Assembly (NCBI GenBank): GCA_018883185.1
Contig: VEQP01000008.1
Location: forward strand, 37,013 to 101,012
DNA: 64,000 nt
Direction of reading: 5' to 3'
Source of the DNA: Nevskiaceae bacterium
GTDB taxonomy: Bacteria > Pseudomonadota > Gammaproteobacteria > Steroidobacterales > Steroidobacteraceae
Under the pieces are notes generated by a model. That model was not told where the DNA came from. It worked only from the letters and a program-made list of their open reading frames with translations, and searched no databases. Below, in pieces: positions 10,607 through 19,738 of the stretch; positions within the stretch are counted from its first letter, which is position 1, and every line of letters starts with the position of its first letter. The position numbers were made by a program, and so were the translations under genes.

Positions 10607-12015
10607 CGATGGAACGCATGCGGCGGATCAATACCATCCACTTTGTTGGCATCGGCGGTAGTGGCATGGGCGGTATCGCCGAAGTGTTGCTGAACCTCGG
10701 CTATCGGGTGCAGGGCAGTGATCTGAAACCCAACGCGGTTACGCAGCGCCTTGCTGAGCTCGGCGCGCGCCTCTTTACGGGCCACGCGGCAAGCCATGTG
10801 GATGGCGCGGATGTCGTCGTCGTTTCGACGGCCGTATCGCGCGAAAACCCCGAGGTCGCACGAGCCCTCGAGCTGCGCATCCCCGTCGTACCGCGCGCCG
10901 AGATGCTCGGTGAGTTGATGCGCTTTCGCTCGGCGATCGCGGTAGCAGGCACGCACGGCAAGACCACGACCACGAGTCTCATTGCATCGGTACTCGCTGA
11001 GGGTGGCGAAGATCCGACCTTCGTCATCGGTGGCCGCCTTAAGAGCGCCGGCACCAATGCGCGACTCGGCGCGGGTCGCTATCTGGTCGCCGAGGCCGAC
11101 GAGAGCGATGCGTCGTTTCTGCATCTGCAGCCGTTGATCGCCGTGGTCACCAACATCGACAACGATCATCTCGGCACGCACGACGGCGATTTCAATCGCC
11201 TGCGTCAGAGCTTTGTGGACTTCTTGCACAACCTGCCTTTCTATGGTCTCGCGGTGCTGTGCATAGATGACGCCGAGGTGCGCGGAATCCTCGACCGAGT
11301 GGGTCGCCCCGTGATCACCTACGGATTGTCGGAAGCCGCCGACATCCGTGCCGTGGAGCTGCAGCGCAAGGGTTTGCAGACGGGATACACCGTGCTTCGC
11401 AAGGGTGGGGCTGCGCCACTCAACGTTACCGTGAATCTTCCCGGTACCCACAATGTGCTGAACTCGCTCGCGGCAATAGCCGTAGCGAGCGAACTCGGCA
11501 TCGCCGATGCGGCGATCCAGGCGGGACTCGCGCGATTTCAGGGCGTCGATCGTCGACTGCAATTCGTCGGCGAGCTCGCGGCGGGTGGTGGCAAGGCGGT
11601 GCTGATCGACGACTATGGTCACCACCCCACCGAGATCCGCGCCACGCTCGAGGCGGTTCGTCACGCGTATCCGGGTCGACGTGTGGTGCTCGCGTTCCAG
11701 CCGCATCGCTACACGCGCACGCGTGATTTGCTCGACGATTTCGCAGCCGTTCTCGCGACGGCCGATGTGCTGCTCGTGAGCGAGGTTTACGCCGCAGGCG
11801 AGGCGCCCATCGCAGGTGCTGACGGCCGAGCAATCTGCCGCGCAGTGCGCAGCCGCGGCCAGACCGAGCCCGTTTTTCTGCCGCGTATCGAGGATCTCGC
11901 GCAGGCCCTGCAGGGCTTGCTGCGTGCCGACGATGTGGTGCTTGCGATGGGCGCCGGAAATGTCAGCGCCGTCGCCCACGATCTGCCTCGTCATTTCTCT
12001 GGAGGTGGCGCGTGA
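10603..12015 (+). CDS. murC: UDP-MurNAc:L-alanine ligase MurC
   Basis: Cytosolic Mur ligase of 470 residues catalysing the first amino-acid addition to UDP-MurNAc. The N-terminal Rossmann-like part has [17 protein letters not shown], the ATP loop [10 protein letters not shown] begins at residue 116, and the central [10 protein letters not shown] and DDYGHHPTE motifs are intact. The start at ATG 10603 overlaps the murG stop; a second ATG two codons downstream (10609) cannot be excluded. It is followed by murB with a four-base overlap. Confidence 0.97.
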   Translation: MTMERMRRINTIHFVGIGGSGMGGIAEVLLNLGYRVQGSDLKPNAVTQRLAELGARLFTGHAASHVDGADVVVVSTAVSRENPEVARALELRIPVVPRAEMLGELMRFRSAIAVAGTHGKTTTTSLIASVLAEGGEDPTFVIGGRLKSAGTNARLGAGRYLVAEADESDASFLHLQPLIAVVTNIDNDHLGTHDGDFNRLRQSFVDFLHNLPFYGLAVLCIDDAEVRGILDRVGRPVITYGLSEAADIRAVELQRKGLQTGYTVLRKGGAAPLNVTVNLPGTHNVLNSLAAIAVASELGIADAAIQAGLARFQGVDRRLQFVGELAAGGGKAVLIDDYGHHPTEIRATLEAVRHAYPGRRVVLAFQPHRYTRTRDLLDDFAAVLATADVLLVSEVYAAGEAPIAGADGRAICRAVRSRGQTEPVFLPRIEDLAQALQGLLRADDVVLAMGAGNVSAVAHDLPRHFSGGGA

Positions 12016-12908
12016 GCGGCTGGTCCGAGGCAATGTTTGCCGGGCGTCTGACTCGCAACGAGCCGATGTCCAAGCACACCAGCTGGCACGTCGGTGGCCC
12101 GGCGGACTGGTTTTTCGAACCCCGCGATCGTGCGGACCTGACCGCCTTCCTGCAGGCGTTGCCGAAAGACGTGCCCATCCACTGGGTTGGGCTCGGCAGC
12201 AATCTTTTGGTGCGCGACGGCGGCATTCGCGGCGCGGTGGTTTCGATGCACGGCGCTTTCAGCTCGCTCGAGCGACTCGGCGAGCAGCAGGTACGGTGTG
12301 ATGCAGGGGTGCCTTGCGCCCGGATCGCGCGGCAATGCGTGCGCTGGGGGCTTGGGCCCGCGGAATTTTTCGCCGGGATCCCGGGCACACTGGGCGGCGC
12401 GCTGGCCATGAACGCCGGCGCCTTTGGCGGCGAGACCTGGCAGCACGTAACGAGTGTCGAAGTGATCAACCGCAGCGGTGTGATCCGCGAACGTGCCACC
12501 GGTGAATATCGCGTCTCGTATCGACACATCGAGGCGCCGGCGGCGGATGAGGCCTTTCTGGCGGCGACGCTGCGCTTCGAGCTGCGGCCGGCGAGCAGCA
12601 ACGAAACCATTCGCGACTTGTTGGTCGAGCGCAAGCAGAAACAGCCGATCGGCGAGTGGAGTTGCGGATCCGTGTTCACCAATCCACCGGGCGATCATGC
12701 GGCGCGATTGATCGAGGCGGCGGGACTCAAGGGTCGTCGGATCGGCGGTGCGAGCGTTTCGATGAAGCACGCCAACTTCATCATCAATGAGGGCGAGGCG
12801 CGTGCTGCCGATCTCGAGACGCTGATCGGCGAGGTGCAGCAGACCGTCGAGCAGCGGTTTGGCGTGCGCCTCAACACCGAAGTGCGAGTTGTCGGGGAGG
12901 CAGGCTGA
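12012..12908 (+). CDS. murB: UDP-N-acetylenolpyruvoylglucosamine reductase MurB
   Basis: Cytosolic FAD enzyme of 298 residues that reduces UDP-GlcNAc-enolpyruvate to UDP-MurNAc with NADPH. FAD-binding elements [12 protein letters not shown] and the [21 protein letters not shown] block are present, and the catalytic region SCGSVFTNP supplies the proton-donor serine. It lacks the extra domain of the E. coli type I protein (342 residues), so it is a shorter, type II-like form. The start is GTG, overlapping the murC stop (GTGA), and the stop shares one base with ddl. Confidence 0.95.
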   Translation: MSGWSEAMFAGRLTRNEPMSKHTSWHVGGPADWFFEPRDRADLTAFLQALPKDVPIHWVGLGSNLLVRDGGIRGAVVSMHGAFSSLERLGEQQVRCDAGVPCARIARQCVRWGLGPAEFFAGIPGTLGGALAMNAGAFGGETWQHVTSVEVINRSGVIRERATGEYRVSYRHIEAPAADEAFLAATLRFELRPASSNETIRDLLVERKQKQPIGEWSCGSVFTNPPGDHAARLIEAAGLKGRRIGGASVSMKHANFIINEGEARAADLETLIGEVQQTVEQRFGVRLNTEVRVVGEAG

Positions 12909-13879
12909 TGCGTCTCGATCACGATCCGCAGGCACAGCGCACGGTCACCGATCCGCGCGAGTTCGGCAAAGTGGCCGTGCTGTTCGGCGGCGACTCCAGT
13001 GAGCGCGAGATTTCCCTGCTCACCGGCCGCGCCGTGCATGCGGCTCTGCAGCAGAGCGGCATCGATGCGCACGCGATAGATCCGCGGGATAAAGCGCTGC
13101 AGGAACTCGTCGATGAGGGCTTTGATCGCGCCTGGATCGCGTTGCATGGACCGGGTGGTGAGGATGGCACCGTGCAGGGTGCGCTCGAATGTCTGGGCAT
13201 TCCCTACACGGGTAGCGGCGTGCTCGGTTCGGCGGTGTGCATGGACAAGTTGCGCACCAAGCAACTGGTTGCATCCGTCGGTATTGCGACCGCTGACTTC
13301 GTGGTGCTGCGCGATGCGCGTGATTTCGATCTTGCGATCACGCGACTAGGCCTGCCGATGTTCGTCAAGCCGGCGACACAAGGTTCGTCGGTGGGCATGA
13401 GCAAGGTTGAGCGGGCGCAGGACCTGCCTGCTGCATTCGAGGCTGCCGCGGCAACCGACCCTTGCGTACTCGCAGAGGCCTACATCAGTGGCGCCGAGTA
13501 CACCGTGGGTGTCCTGGCAGGCGAGGCCTTGCCGTCGATCCGCATTCGCACGACTCAGACGTTCTACGACTACCAAGCCAAATATTTCCGTGACGATACG
13601 CAGTACGACTGTCCGTCGGGCTTGTCGGCGGAGGCAGAGAAGCATCTGTCGGCTTTGGCGTTGGGTGCATTCGCAGCGACCGGCGCGAGCGGTTGGGGAC
13701 GCGCTGATTTCATGATGGATTCGACCGGTCGGCCGTTGCTGCTCGAGATCAACACCGTGCCCGGCATGACCGATCACTCGTTGGTACCGATGGCGGCGCG
13801 CGCGCGAGGCATGAGCTTCCCGCAATTGGTGTGGCGCGTGCTCGAAACCAGTTTCACTCGTCGGCGCCGGCAGAGCTGA
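12908..13879 (+). CDS. ddl: D-alanine--D-alanine ligase
   Basis: Cytosolic ATP-grasp ligase of 323 residues that makes D-Ala-D-Ala for MurF. Recognisable blocks are VAVLFGGDSSEREISLLTG near the N-terminus, ALHGPGGEDGTVQG, GIPYTGSGVLGSA, the KPATQGSSVGM nucleotide loop, and the late magnesium-binding segment LLLEINTVPGMTDHSL. It is the DdlB-type gene of the dcw cluster, between murB and ftsQ, starting on the last base of the murB stop. Confidence 0.97.
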   Translation: MRLDHDPQAQRTVTDPREFGKVAVLFGGDSSEREISLLTGRAVHAALQQSGIDAHAIDPRDKALQELVDEGFDRAWIALHGPGGEDGTVQGALECLGIPYTGSGVLGSAVCMDKLRTKQLVASVGIATADFVVLRDARDFDLAITRLGLPMFVKPATQGSSVGMSKVERAQDLPAAFEAAAATDPCVLAEAYISGAEYTVGVLAGEALPSIRIRTTQTFYDYQAKYFRDDTQYDCPSGLSAEAEKHLSALALGAFAATGASGWGRADFMMDSTGRPLLLEINTVPGMTDHSLVPMAARARGMSFPQLVWRVLETSFTRRRRQS

Positions 13880-13893
13880 GTCGCGGAGGGCGT

Positions 13894-14691
13894 ATGTTTA
13901 ACAATCGCAAAGCACGCAACCGCCGTCGCGCCGAGGAGTCGGGCTGGACACTGCCGGCCATCGACTGGCGCTCGCTTGCCTACGGTGCGGCGGGTGTCGC
14001 CGTCGTCGCGAGCTTCGCCTGGATCGTCATGCGAGCGCTTGATAATCCCATCGACACCGTCACCGTGCAGGGCCGTTTTCAGCGCGTCTCGCCGATGGAA
14101 GTCGAGCAGGCGGTGCGTGAGCGTATCAATGATGCCGGTCTCGTCTCCGTCAATCTCGCCGCGCTGCAGGGATCGCTCGAGGCCTTGCCTTGGGTGGACA
14201 CCGTAAGCGTCGCCCGCGTGTGGCCGCGGGGTCTGCAAGTGCGCGTGGTCGAGCAAGTGGCGGCGGCGCGCTGGGGTGGCAGTGGTCTACTCAATGCACG
14301 CGGCGAACTGTTTCTCAGCGAGTCGCGATTCATCCCGCCTGAACTGCCGCGCCTGTCTGGCCCGAAGGGTAGCGAGGGGCAAGTGGCCCAGCGCTATCTG
14401 GCCATTCAGGGACGACTGGTCGAGGGCGGTGTGCGCATCGCCGCGCTGCGCCTCGATGCGCGCGGCGCTTGGGAGATCGATCTCGACAACGGCGTACGCG
14501 TGCGACTCGGTCGGCGTCAGGTGGACGAGCGCTTCGAGCGCTTCGTGGCGGCGGCGCTGCGTCTCGTGGTGCAACGCTCCGCCGAAATGTCTTACGTGGA
14601 CATGCGCTACACGAACGGTTTCGCGGTGGGTTGGCGCAACGGCACGCGCGTGGCCACGGCGGATGAGTTAGACGAAACGACAGAAGGCTAA
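13894..14691 (+). CDS. ftsQ: cell division protein FtsQ
   Basis: Bitopic inner-membrane divisome protein of 265 residues. A strongly basic cytoplasmic tail (NNRKARNRRR) is followed by one membrane span (about residues 28-50), a POTRA domain beginning at IDTVTVQGRF, and the beta domain ending in a conserved DMRYTNGFAVGW segment. I chose ATG 13894 because GGAGGG lies at 13885-13890 at ideal spacing; the frame stays open upstream into ddl, but those residues are not FtsQ-like. It sits between ddl and ftsA as in most dcw clusters. Confidence 0.95.
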   Translation: MFNNRKARNRRRAEESGWTLPAIDWRSLAYGAAGVAVVASFAWIVMRALDNPIDTVTVQGRFQRVSPMEVEQAVRERINDAGLVSVNLAALQGSLEALPWVDTVSVARVWPRGLQVRVVEQVAAARWGGSGLLNARGELFLSESRFIPPELPRLSGPKGSEGQVAQRYLAIQGRLVEGGVRIAALRLDARGAWEIDLDNGVRVRLGRRQVDERFERFVAAALRLVVQRSAEMSYVDMRYTNGFAVGWRNGTRVATADELDETTEG

Positions 14692-14703
14692 CGGACGGCA
14701 GAC

Positions 14704-15939
14704 ATGGCCAAGAAAATGGATCGGCAATTGATCGTCGGACTCGACATCGGCACCTCCAAGGTGGTGGCGCTGGTGGGCGAAATCGCGGCCGACAATAGCA
14801 TCGAAATCATCGGCATCGGCTCGCAGCCTTCGCGCGGTCTGAAGCGCGGGGTGGTGGTGAATATCGAATCGACCGTGCAGTCGATTCAGCGCGCCGTGGA
14901 GGAGGCCGAATTGATGGCGGGCTGCGAAATCCATTCCGTGTTTGCCGGCATTGCCGGCAGCCACGTGCGCAGCCTCAATTCGCATGGTGTGGTGGCGATC
15001 CGCGACAAGGAAGTCCAGGCTTCGGACGTCGAGCATGTAATCGATGCGGCCAAAGCTGTGGCGATCCCGGCCGACCAGAAGATCCTGCACGTGTTGCCGC
15101 AGGAATTCATCATTGACGGTCAGGAAGGCATCCGCGACCCGGTCGGTATGTCGGGGGTGCGTCTCGAAGCCAAGGTGCATATCGTCACGGGCGCCGACAG
15201 TGCGGCACAGAATATCGAGAAGTGCATCCAGCGCTGCGGTCTTGCCGTCGATGACATCGTGCTCGAGCAGTTGGCCTCGAGCTACGCGGTGCTGACCGAG
15301 GATGAAAAGGATCTCGGCGTATGCCTGGTTGATATCGGCGGGGGCACGACCGACATCGCGGTCTTCTCTCACGGTGCTATCCGGCACACCGCCGTGATAC
15401 CGATTGCGGGCGATCAGGTCACCAACGACATCGCGGTCTCCATGCGCACGCCGACGCAGAACGCCGAGGAGATCAAGCTGCGCTACGCCTGCGCACTCTC
15501 GCAGCTCGCCAATCCCGACGAGACCATCGAGGTGCCGAGTGTCGGTGATCGACCCGCGCGGCGTCTTGCCCGTCAAACCCTCGCCGAGGTGGTCGAGCCG
15601 CGTTACGAGGAACTGTTTGCGCTCATTCAGGAAGAGTTGCGACGCAGCGGATTCGAGGAAGTGATCGCTGCGGGCATCGTGCTCACCGGGGGCAGCGCCA
15701 AGATGGAAGGTGCCATCGAGCTCGCCGAGGAAGTGTTTCACGTACCCGTGCGCCTCGGCGTGCCGGCCGGTATCAAGGGTCTCGCCGACGTCACCAGCAA
15801 CCCGATCCACTCCACCGGCGTGGGTTTGCTGCTCTACGGGCGCGATCACATGCTGCCTGGGTCGGGACCGCGACCGCTCGCCGGCAGTGCACGCAGCGTT
15901 TTGAGTCGCATGCGCAACTGGTTCCAAGGAAATTTTTGA
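14704..15939 (+). CDS. ftsA: cell division protein FtsA
   Basis: Actin-like ATPase of 411 residues that tethers FtsZ to the membrane and recruits later divisome proteins. Actin-fold signatures are LIVGLDIGTSKVVALVGE at the start, CLVDIGGGTTDIAVFSHG in the middle and GIVLTGGSAKMEG near the end; the 1C subdomain is present between them. The C-terminus ends with a short amphipathic stretch (SRMRNWFQGNF) that fits the membrane-targeting helix of FtsA. It lies 12 bases after ftsQ. Confidence 0.97.
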   Translation: MAKKMDRQLIVGLDIGTSKVVALVGEIAADNSIEIIGIGSQPSRGLKRGVVVNIESTVQSIQRAVEEAELMAGCEIHSVFAGIAGSHVRSLNSHGVVAIRDKEVQASDVEHVIDAAKAVAIPADQKILHVLPQEFIIDGQEGIRDPVGMSGVRLEAKVHIVTGADSAAQNIEKCIQRCGLAVDDIVLEQLASSYAVLTEDEKDLGVCLVDIGGGTTDIAVFSHGAIRHTAVIPIAGDQVTNDIAVSMRTPTQNAEEIKLRYACALSQLANPDETIEVPSVGDRPARRLARQTLAEVVEPRYEELFALIQEELRRSGFEEVIAAGIVLTGGSAKMEGAIELAEEVFHVPVRLGVPAGIKGLADVTSNPIHSTGVGLLLYGRDHMLPGSGPRPLAGSARSVLSRMRNWFQGNF

Positions 15940-15985
15940 CGATTCGATTTTTGAATTTGCCCACTTTGCAGAGGAGTACACAACG

Positions 15986-17209
15986 ATGTTCGAACTGATG
16001 GATGCCTACAACCAAAACGCCGTGATCAAGGTGCTGGGTGTCGGTGGCGGCGGCGGCAATGCCGTGTCGCACATGGTCAAGACCGGCATCGAGGGCGTCG
16101 ATTTCATGTGCATCAACACCGATGCGCAGGCGCTGAAGAACTCGAGCGTCAAGACCGCTCTGCAGATCGGCTCGAACATCACCAAAGGCCTCGGCGCCGG
16201 AGCCAACCCGGATGTCGGTCGCCAGGCTGCGCTCGAGGATCGTGACCGCATCATCGAGATGATCGAAGGCTGCGACATGCTGTTCATCACGGCTGGCATG
16301 GGTGGAGGCACAGGCACGGGCGCAGCGCCGATCGTCGCGCAGATCGCCAAGGAACTCGGCATTCTCACCGTGGCCGTCGTGACCCGTCCCTTCAATATGG
16401 AAGGCGGCAAGCGTGCCTACATCGCTGATCAGGGCATGATGGAGTTGTCCAAGCACGTTGATTCGCTGATCACGATTCCGAACCAGAAGTTGCTCACGGT
16501 GCTCGGACCCAAGACTTCCCTGCTCGATGCGTTCAAGAGCGCTAACGGTGTGTTGCAGGGTGCTGTGCAGGGTATTGCCGATCTGATCACCCGACCGGGT
16601 TTGATCAACGTCGACTTTGCCGACGTACGCACCGTGATGGGTGAGACCGGCATGGCGATGATGGGCTCGGGTCACGCGAGTGGCGAGGATCGCGCGCGCG
16701 TGGCGGCGCAGATGGCGGTGTCCTCGCCCTTGCTCGAGGACGTCGATCTCGCCGGCGCTCGCGGCATTCTCGTCAACGTCACCGCAGGTCTCGATCTCGG
16801 CATTGGCGAGTTCGAGGAAGTCGGCAACATCGTCAAGGAATTTGCCTCCGAGGATGCGACGGTGGTGGTGGGTACGGTCATCGATCCGGAACTGAGCGAT
16901 GAGATTCGCGTCACCGTCGTGGCCACCGGTCTGGGTCGGCCGCAGAGCATGGTGGCTCCGGTCCCGGCGCCGATCGCTGCACCGGCCTCGACGCCGATGG
17001 CTCGACCCGTCGCCGTGGGTGCGCGCGGTGGGTTCGAAGGGATTCGTGCCGTCCGCCGCCCGCTCGCCGTGCCGTCGGACTACAGCAAACTCGATGAACC
17101 GGCGGTCAATCGCTTCAAGGCGGCCGTGGGTGATGGCTTGCGGCAGGAACCTGAGATCGTCGAGGACATCCTCGACATTCCGGCTTTCCTGCGTCGTCAA
17201 GCAGACTGA
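15986..17209 (+). CDS. ftsZ: cell division protein FtsZ
   Basis: Tubulin-like GTPase of 407 residues that polymerises into the Z ring. The tubulin signature GGGTGTGAAP lies at residues 106-115 and the N-terminal nucleotide loop VGGGGGNAV near 19-27. After the globular part there is a short Pro/Ala-rich linker and the conserved C-terminal peptide DILDIPAFLRRQ, the binding site for FtsA, ZipA and ZapD; a zapD gene is present at 31413-32225. GAGGAG at 15971-15976 precedes the ATG. The 46-base gap after ftsA shows no convincing promoter of its own. Confidence 0.98.
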   Translation: MFELMDAYNQNAVIKVLGVGGGGGNAVSHMVKTGIEGVDFMCINTDAQALKNSSVKTALQIGSNITKGLGAGANPDVGRQAALEDRDRIIEMIEGCDMLFITAGMGGGTGTGAAPIVAQIAKELGILTVAVVTRPFNMEGGKRAYIADQGMMELSKHVDSLITIPNQKLLTVLGPKTSLLDAFKSANGVLQGAVQGIADLITRPGLINVDFADVRTVMGETGMAMMGSGHASGEDRARVAAQMAVSSPLLEDVDLAGARGILVNVTAGLDLGIGEFEEVGNIVKEFASEDATVVVGTVIDPELSDEIRVTVVATGLGRPQSMVAPVPAPIAAPASTPMARPVAVGARGGFEGIRAVRRPLAVPSDYSKLDEPAVNRFKAAVGDGLRQEPEIVEDILDIPAFLRRQAD

Positions 17210-17253
17210 GCCGTCTTTTCGGGTAATATCCCGCCCTTGACTACGCGCCGGGT

Positions 17254-17282
17254 GGCACGGCGGCCTTTTGGCCGCCCGTGCC
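17254..17282 (+). promoter_or_regulatory. imperfect hairpin in the lpxC leader
   Basis: GGCACGGCGGCC and GGCCGCCCGTGCC face each other across a TTTT loop with one bulged C, in the 92-base gap between ftsZ and lpxC. No run of T follows, so it is not an ordinary intrinsic terminator. It ends 20 bases before the lpxC ATG, close to the GAGGGG ribosome site, so it could limit read-through, protect the 3' end of the dcw message or modulate lpxC translation. A TAATAT at 17224-17229 might be a -10 element, but no good -35 accompanies it. Confidence 0.45.
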
Positions 17283-17301
17283 GCGTCGGACGAGGGGATC
17301 C

Positions 17302-18222
17302 ATGGTCGGCCAACGCACACTGAAGAACATCATTCGCGCGAGCGGCGTTGGCCTGCATACGGGCAAGCGCATTCTCATGACCGTGCGTCCGGCGGGACCC
17401 GACACCGGCATCGTGTTTCGCCGCACGGATCTGGCGAGTCCCGTCGACATCGCGGCCCGCGCCGAGAACGTCGGCGAGACCATGCTCGGCACCTCGCTCG
17501 TCAAAGGTGACGTCAAGGTTTCCACCGTCGAACATCTGCTGTCCGCGTTCGCTGGGCTCGGTATCGACAATGCGGTCGTCGAACTGTCGGGCCCGGAAGT
17601 ACCCATCATGGACGGCAGTGCGGGACCGTTCGTGTTTCTGCTGCAGTCCGCTGGCATCGAGCAGCAGAGGGCACCCAAGCGCTTCATTCGTATTCGCAAG
17701 ACCGTGCGGCTCGAAGATGGCGATAAATGGGCGCAGTTCGATCCGTTCGATGGCTTCAAGGTGAACTTCGAAATCGAGTTCAATCATCCCATTTTCAAGC
17801 GCCGCGCCCAGCGCGCTTCGATGGATTTCTCGACCACGTCCTTTCTCAAGGAAATCAGCCGCGCGCGCACCTTCGGCTTCATGCGTGATCTCGAGACCAT
17901 GCGCGCGCGCAATCTCGCGCTCGGCGGCAACCTCGACAACGCGATCGTCCTCGACGATTCGAAGGTGCTGAACGAGGGCGGGCTGCGCTACGAGGATGAG
18001 TTCGTCAAACACAAGATCCTTGATGCCATCGGGGATCTTTATTTGCTCGGCTACAGCCTCATCGGCGAGTTCTCAGGCTTCAAGTCGGGGCACGGCTTGA
18101 ACAATCGCCTGCTGCGGGCGTTGCTTGCCGATACCGATGCTTGGGAAGCGGTGGTGTTCGAGCGCCCCGAGGACACGCCGATTTCCTACGTGCGGGCTCC
18201 CGTGCTCGCGGCGACGGGCTGA
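17302..18222 (+). CDS. lpxC: UDP-3-O-acyl-GlcNAc deacetylase LpxC
   Basis: Cytosolic zinc deacetylase of 306 residues catalysing the committed step of lipid A synthesis. Zinc ligands are visible as His78 in [10 protein letters not shown] and His237/Asp241 in HKILDAIGD; the late SGHGLNN histidine completes the site. The start at ATG 17302 gives the usual [21 protein letters not shown]-terminus and has GAGGGG just upstream; the frame opens further upstream to 17278 through the hairpin. Its 3' end overlaps the convergent DciA-like gene by 37 bases. Confidence 0.97.
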   Translation: MVGQRTLKNIIRASGVGLHTGKRILMTVRPAGPDTGIVFRRTDLASPVDIAARAENVGETMLGTSLVKGDVKVSTVEHLLSAFAGLGIDNAVVELSGPEVPIMDGSAGPFVFLLQSAGIEQQRAPKRFIRIRKTVRLEDGDKWAQFDPFDGFKVNFEIEFNHPIFKRRAQRASMDFSTTSFLKEISRARTFGFMRDLETMRARNLALGGNLDNAIVLDDSKVLNEGGLRYEDEFVKHKILDAIGDLYLLGYSLIGEFSGFKSGHGLNNRLLRALLADTDAWEAVVFERPEDTPISYVRAPVLAATG

Positions 18223-18572
18223 ATCTTTACGACCCAGCGTTGCAGCGTCGGGCGCTCGGCCACGACGGCCGTCCAGCACTCGGCGAGGGCAAACTTGAGC
18301 CTGGCCGACCAAGCGGCTGAACTGACGTAAACGGTTAAAACCCCGTCTTTTTCTACGAAGTGGCTGATTTCGCCCGCCAGCGGCGCGGGTAACCGCGACG
18401 CGAAAAACGCCTCCCAGGATTGCTGTCTCTCGACAAACTGGCCGATGGCACGACCCGTCAAGCCCGATTTATCAAGTAAGTCCTTGATTTTGCTGGGTTG
18501 AAAAGTTTTTTGCGTCCGAGAATCTGCACTTTTTGCCGATTTCGGGTTGTGTCGTGCGGGGGGTTTGGGCAT
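18186..18572 (-). CDS. DUF721 / DciA-like protein
   Basis: Small basic protein of 128 residues of the DUF721 family, which includes DciA, the loader or operator of the replicative helicase DnaB in bacteria lacking DnaC. The N-terminal ~35 residues are a Lys/Pro/Ser-rich tail, followed by a folded part with [11 protein letters not shown] and the typical [19 protein letters not shown] strand-helix segment. The start is taken at ATG 18572; an upstream TTG at 18629 would add 19 residues. It lies convergent to lpxC and divergent from the M23 peptidase, the common arrangement in related genomes. Function as DciA is inferred from family only. Confidence 0.75.
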   Translation of the reverse strand: MPKPPARHNPKSAKSADSRTQKTFQPSKIKDLLDKSGLTGRAIGQFVERQQSWEAFFASRLPAPLAGEISHFVEKDGVLTVYVSSAAWSARLKFALAECWTAVVAERPTLQRWVVKIQPVAASTGART

Positions 18573-18735
18573 AGTCCGGCCTGTCTTACGGGTCCCGCCG
18601 CCGGCCTCGAGCCGCGGCGGAGCAGACAATCAATCGAATCAGGCCAAGTATGTCACCGGTGTTGCCGGCGGAGCCAACGCTCTGCCACCGACAATCTGGA
18701 CAGTCGTCGTCGCCGGTTCGCGCGTGGATCCTCGC

Positions 18736-19650
18736 GTGAGGCTCGTGCTGTTTCTGCGTCGTGCTGCGGGTGCGTCGCGCATCGACGTGTCTGGGCCACT
18801 GGTGTTCGGCGTGTCCGGTGCTGCCGTGCTGCTGCTGGTCGTTGGGGCGTTCTTTGCCGGCTTGCAGCTGGGCTCGCGTTCTGAGGTGCTCTCGGCCGGA
18901 TCCCCCGCCGAGCTCGCGCGGGCCGCGCTGCAGCAGCGCGCCGAAGTCGAGGCGATGCGTCAACGCGTGCAGGAGCGAGTCGATTCGATCGCCGCGCGCA
19001 TCGGCCAGGTCAACGCTCATGTGGTTCGCCTCGATGCGCTCGGCAAGCGCCTCGTCGAGATGACCGATCTCGATTCGCACGAATTTTCTTTCGATACGCT
19101 GCCGGGAACGGGCGGACCGGAGTCGGCCGAAGCGATCGCCGGCGAGATTCCTGACGTGTCGCGCATGCTCGATTCGCTTGAGTCGAAGCTTGCCCAGCGC
19201 GACGCGCAGCTCGGCGTGCTGGAAAGCCTCATTTTGCAGCGTGATTTGCGTCGTCAGACGCAACCCGAGGGTCGGCCGGTGGCGCGCGGTTTTCTGTCCT
19301 CGGTTTTCGGGTTGCGACAGGATCCGGTATCGGGTCAGACCGAATTTCATCGTGGCATCGATTTCGCCGGGGAGCCGGGCGAGCCCGTGCTCGCGGTGGG
19401 CGCGGGTGTCGTGACCTTCTCGGGTGAGCGCCAGGGGTACGGCAAGGTTGTCGATGTGACCCATGGCGATGGGTACGTCACCCGCTATGCGCACAATCAG
19501 CGATTGCTGGTGCGCGTCGGCGACACGGTGCGCCGCGGCCAGCCGGTGGCCCATCTGGGCTCGACGGGGCGGTCCACCGGACCGCACGTGCATTTCGAGG
19601 TGCTGCGCAACGGCCGGCACGTCAACCCGTTGTCCTATATCGACGGTTGA
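18736..19650 (+). CDS. M23-family (LytM-domain) envelope peptidase
   Basis: Inner-membrane-anchored peptidoglycan endopeptidase or amidase activator. One hydrophobic span (about residues 25-47 from the chosen start) leads into a long charged, coiled-coil-like segment, then a C-terminal LytM domain with [37 protein letters not shown] and the [14 protein letters not shown] zinc-site block. The zinc ligands (His in HRGID, Asp, His in HVHFE) are intact, so it may be catalytically active. The start is uncertain: GTG 18724, 18736 and 18745 are all in frame and none has a strong ribosome site. Its place between the DUF721 gene and secA is conserved in relatives. Confidence 0.85.
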   Translation: MRLVLFLRRAAGASRIDVSGPLVFGVSGAAVLLLVVGAFFAGLQLGSRSEVLSAGSPAELARAALQQRAEVEAMRQRVQERVDSIAARIGQVNAHVVRLDALGKRLVEMTDLDSHEFSFDTLPGTGGPESAEAIAGEIPDVSRMLDSLESKLAQRDAQLGVLESLILQRDLRRQTQPEGRPVARGFLSSVFGLRQDPVSGQTEFHRGIDFAGEPGEPVLAVGAGVVTFSGERQGYGKVVDVTHGDGYVTRYAHNQRLLVRVGDTVRRGQPVAHLGSTGRSTGPHVHFEVLRNGRHVNPLSYIDG

Positions 19651-19680
19651 TCGCACGTCACCGCGGTCCGGGCGAACCAT

Positions 19681-19710
19681 TCGACCGGTACCGCCTCAAA
19701 CCAGTAAAAT
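19681..19710 (+). promoter_or_regulatory. candidate sigma-70 promoter for secA
   Basis: TCGACC at 19681-19686 (four of six matches to TTGACA) is separated by 18 bases from TAAAAT at 19705-19710 (five of six matches to TATAAT), in the 88-base gap before secA. The spacing is acceptable. Transcription would start about 22 bases before the GTG start codon. Confidence 0.4.
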
Positions 19711-19738
19711 ACCGCTCTTTTTCGCAGGGCCACCCCGA

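Noticed and set aside
10372..12033. 553-codon open frame antisense to murC
   Set aside because: Shadow of murC with no plausible start signal or recognisable domain.
19463..19738. In-frame extension of secA upstream of the GTG start
   Set aside because: It lies inside the M23 peptidase gene in another frame and does not resemble SecA; the family N-terminus begins at 19739.
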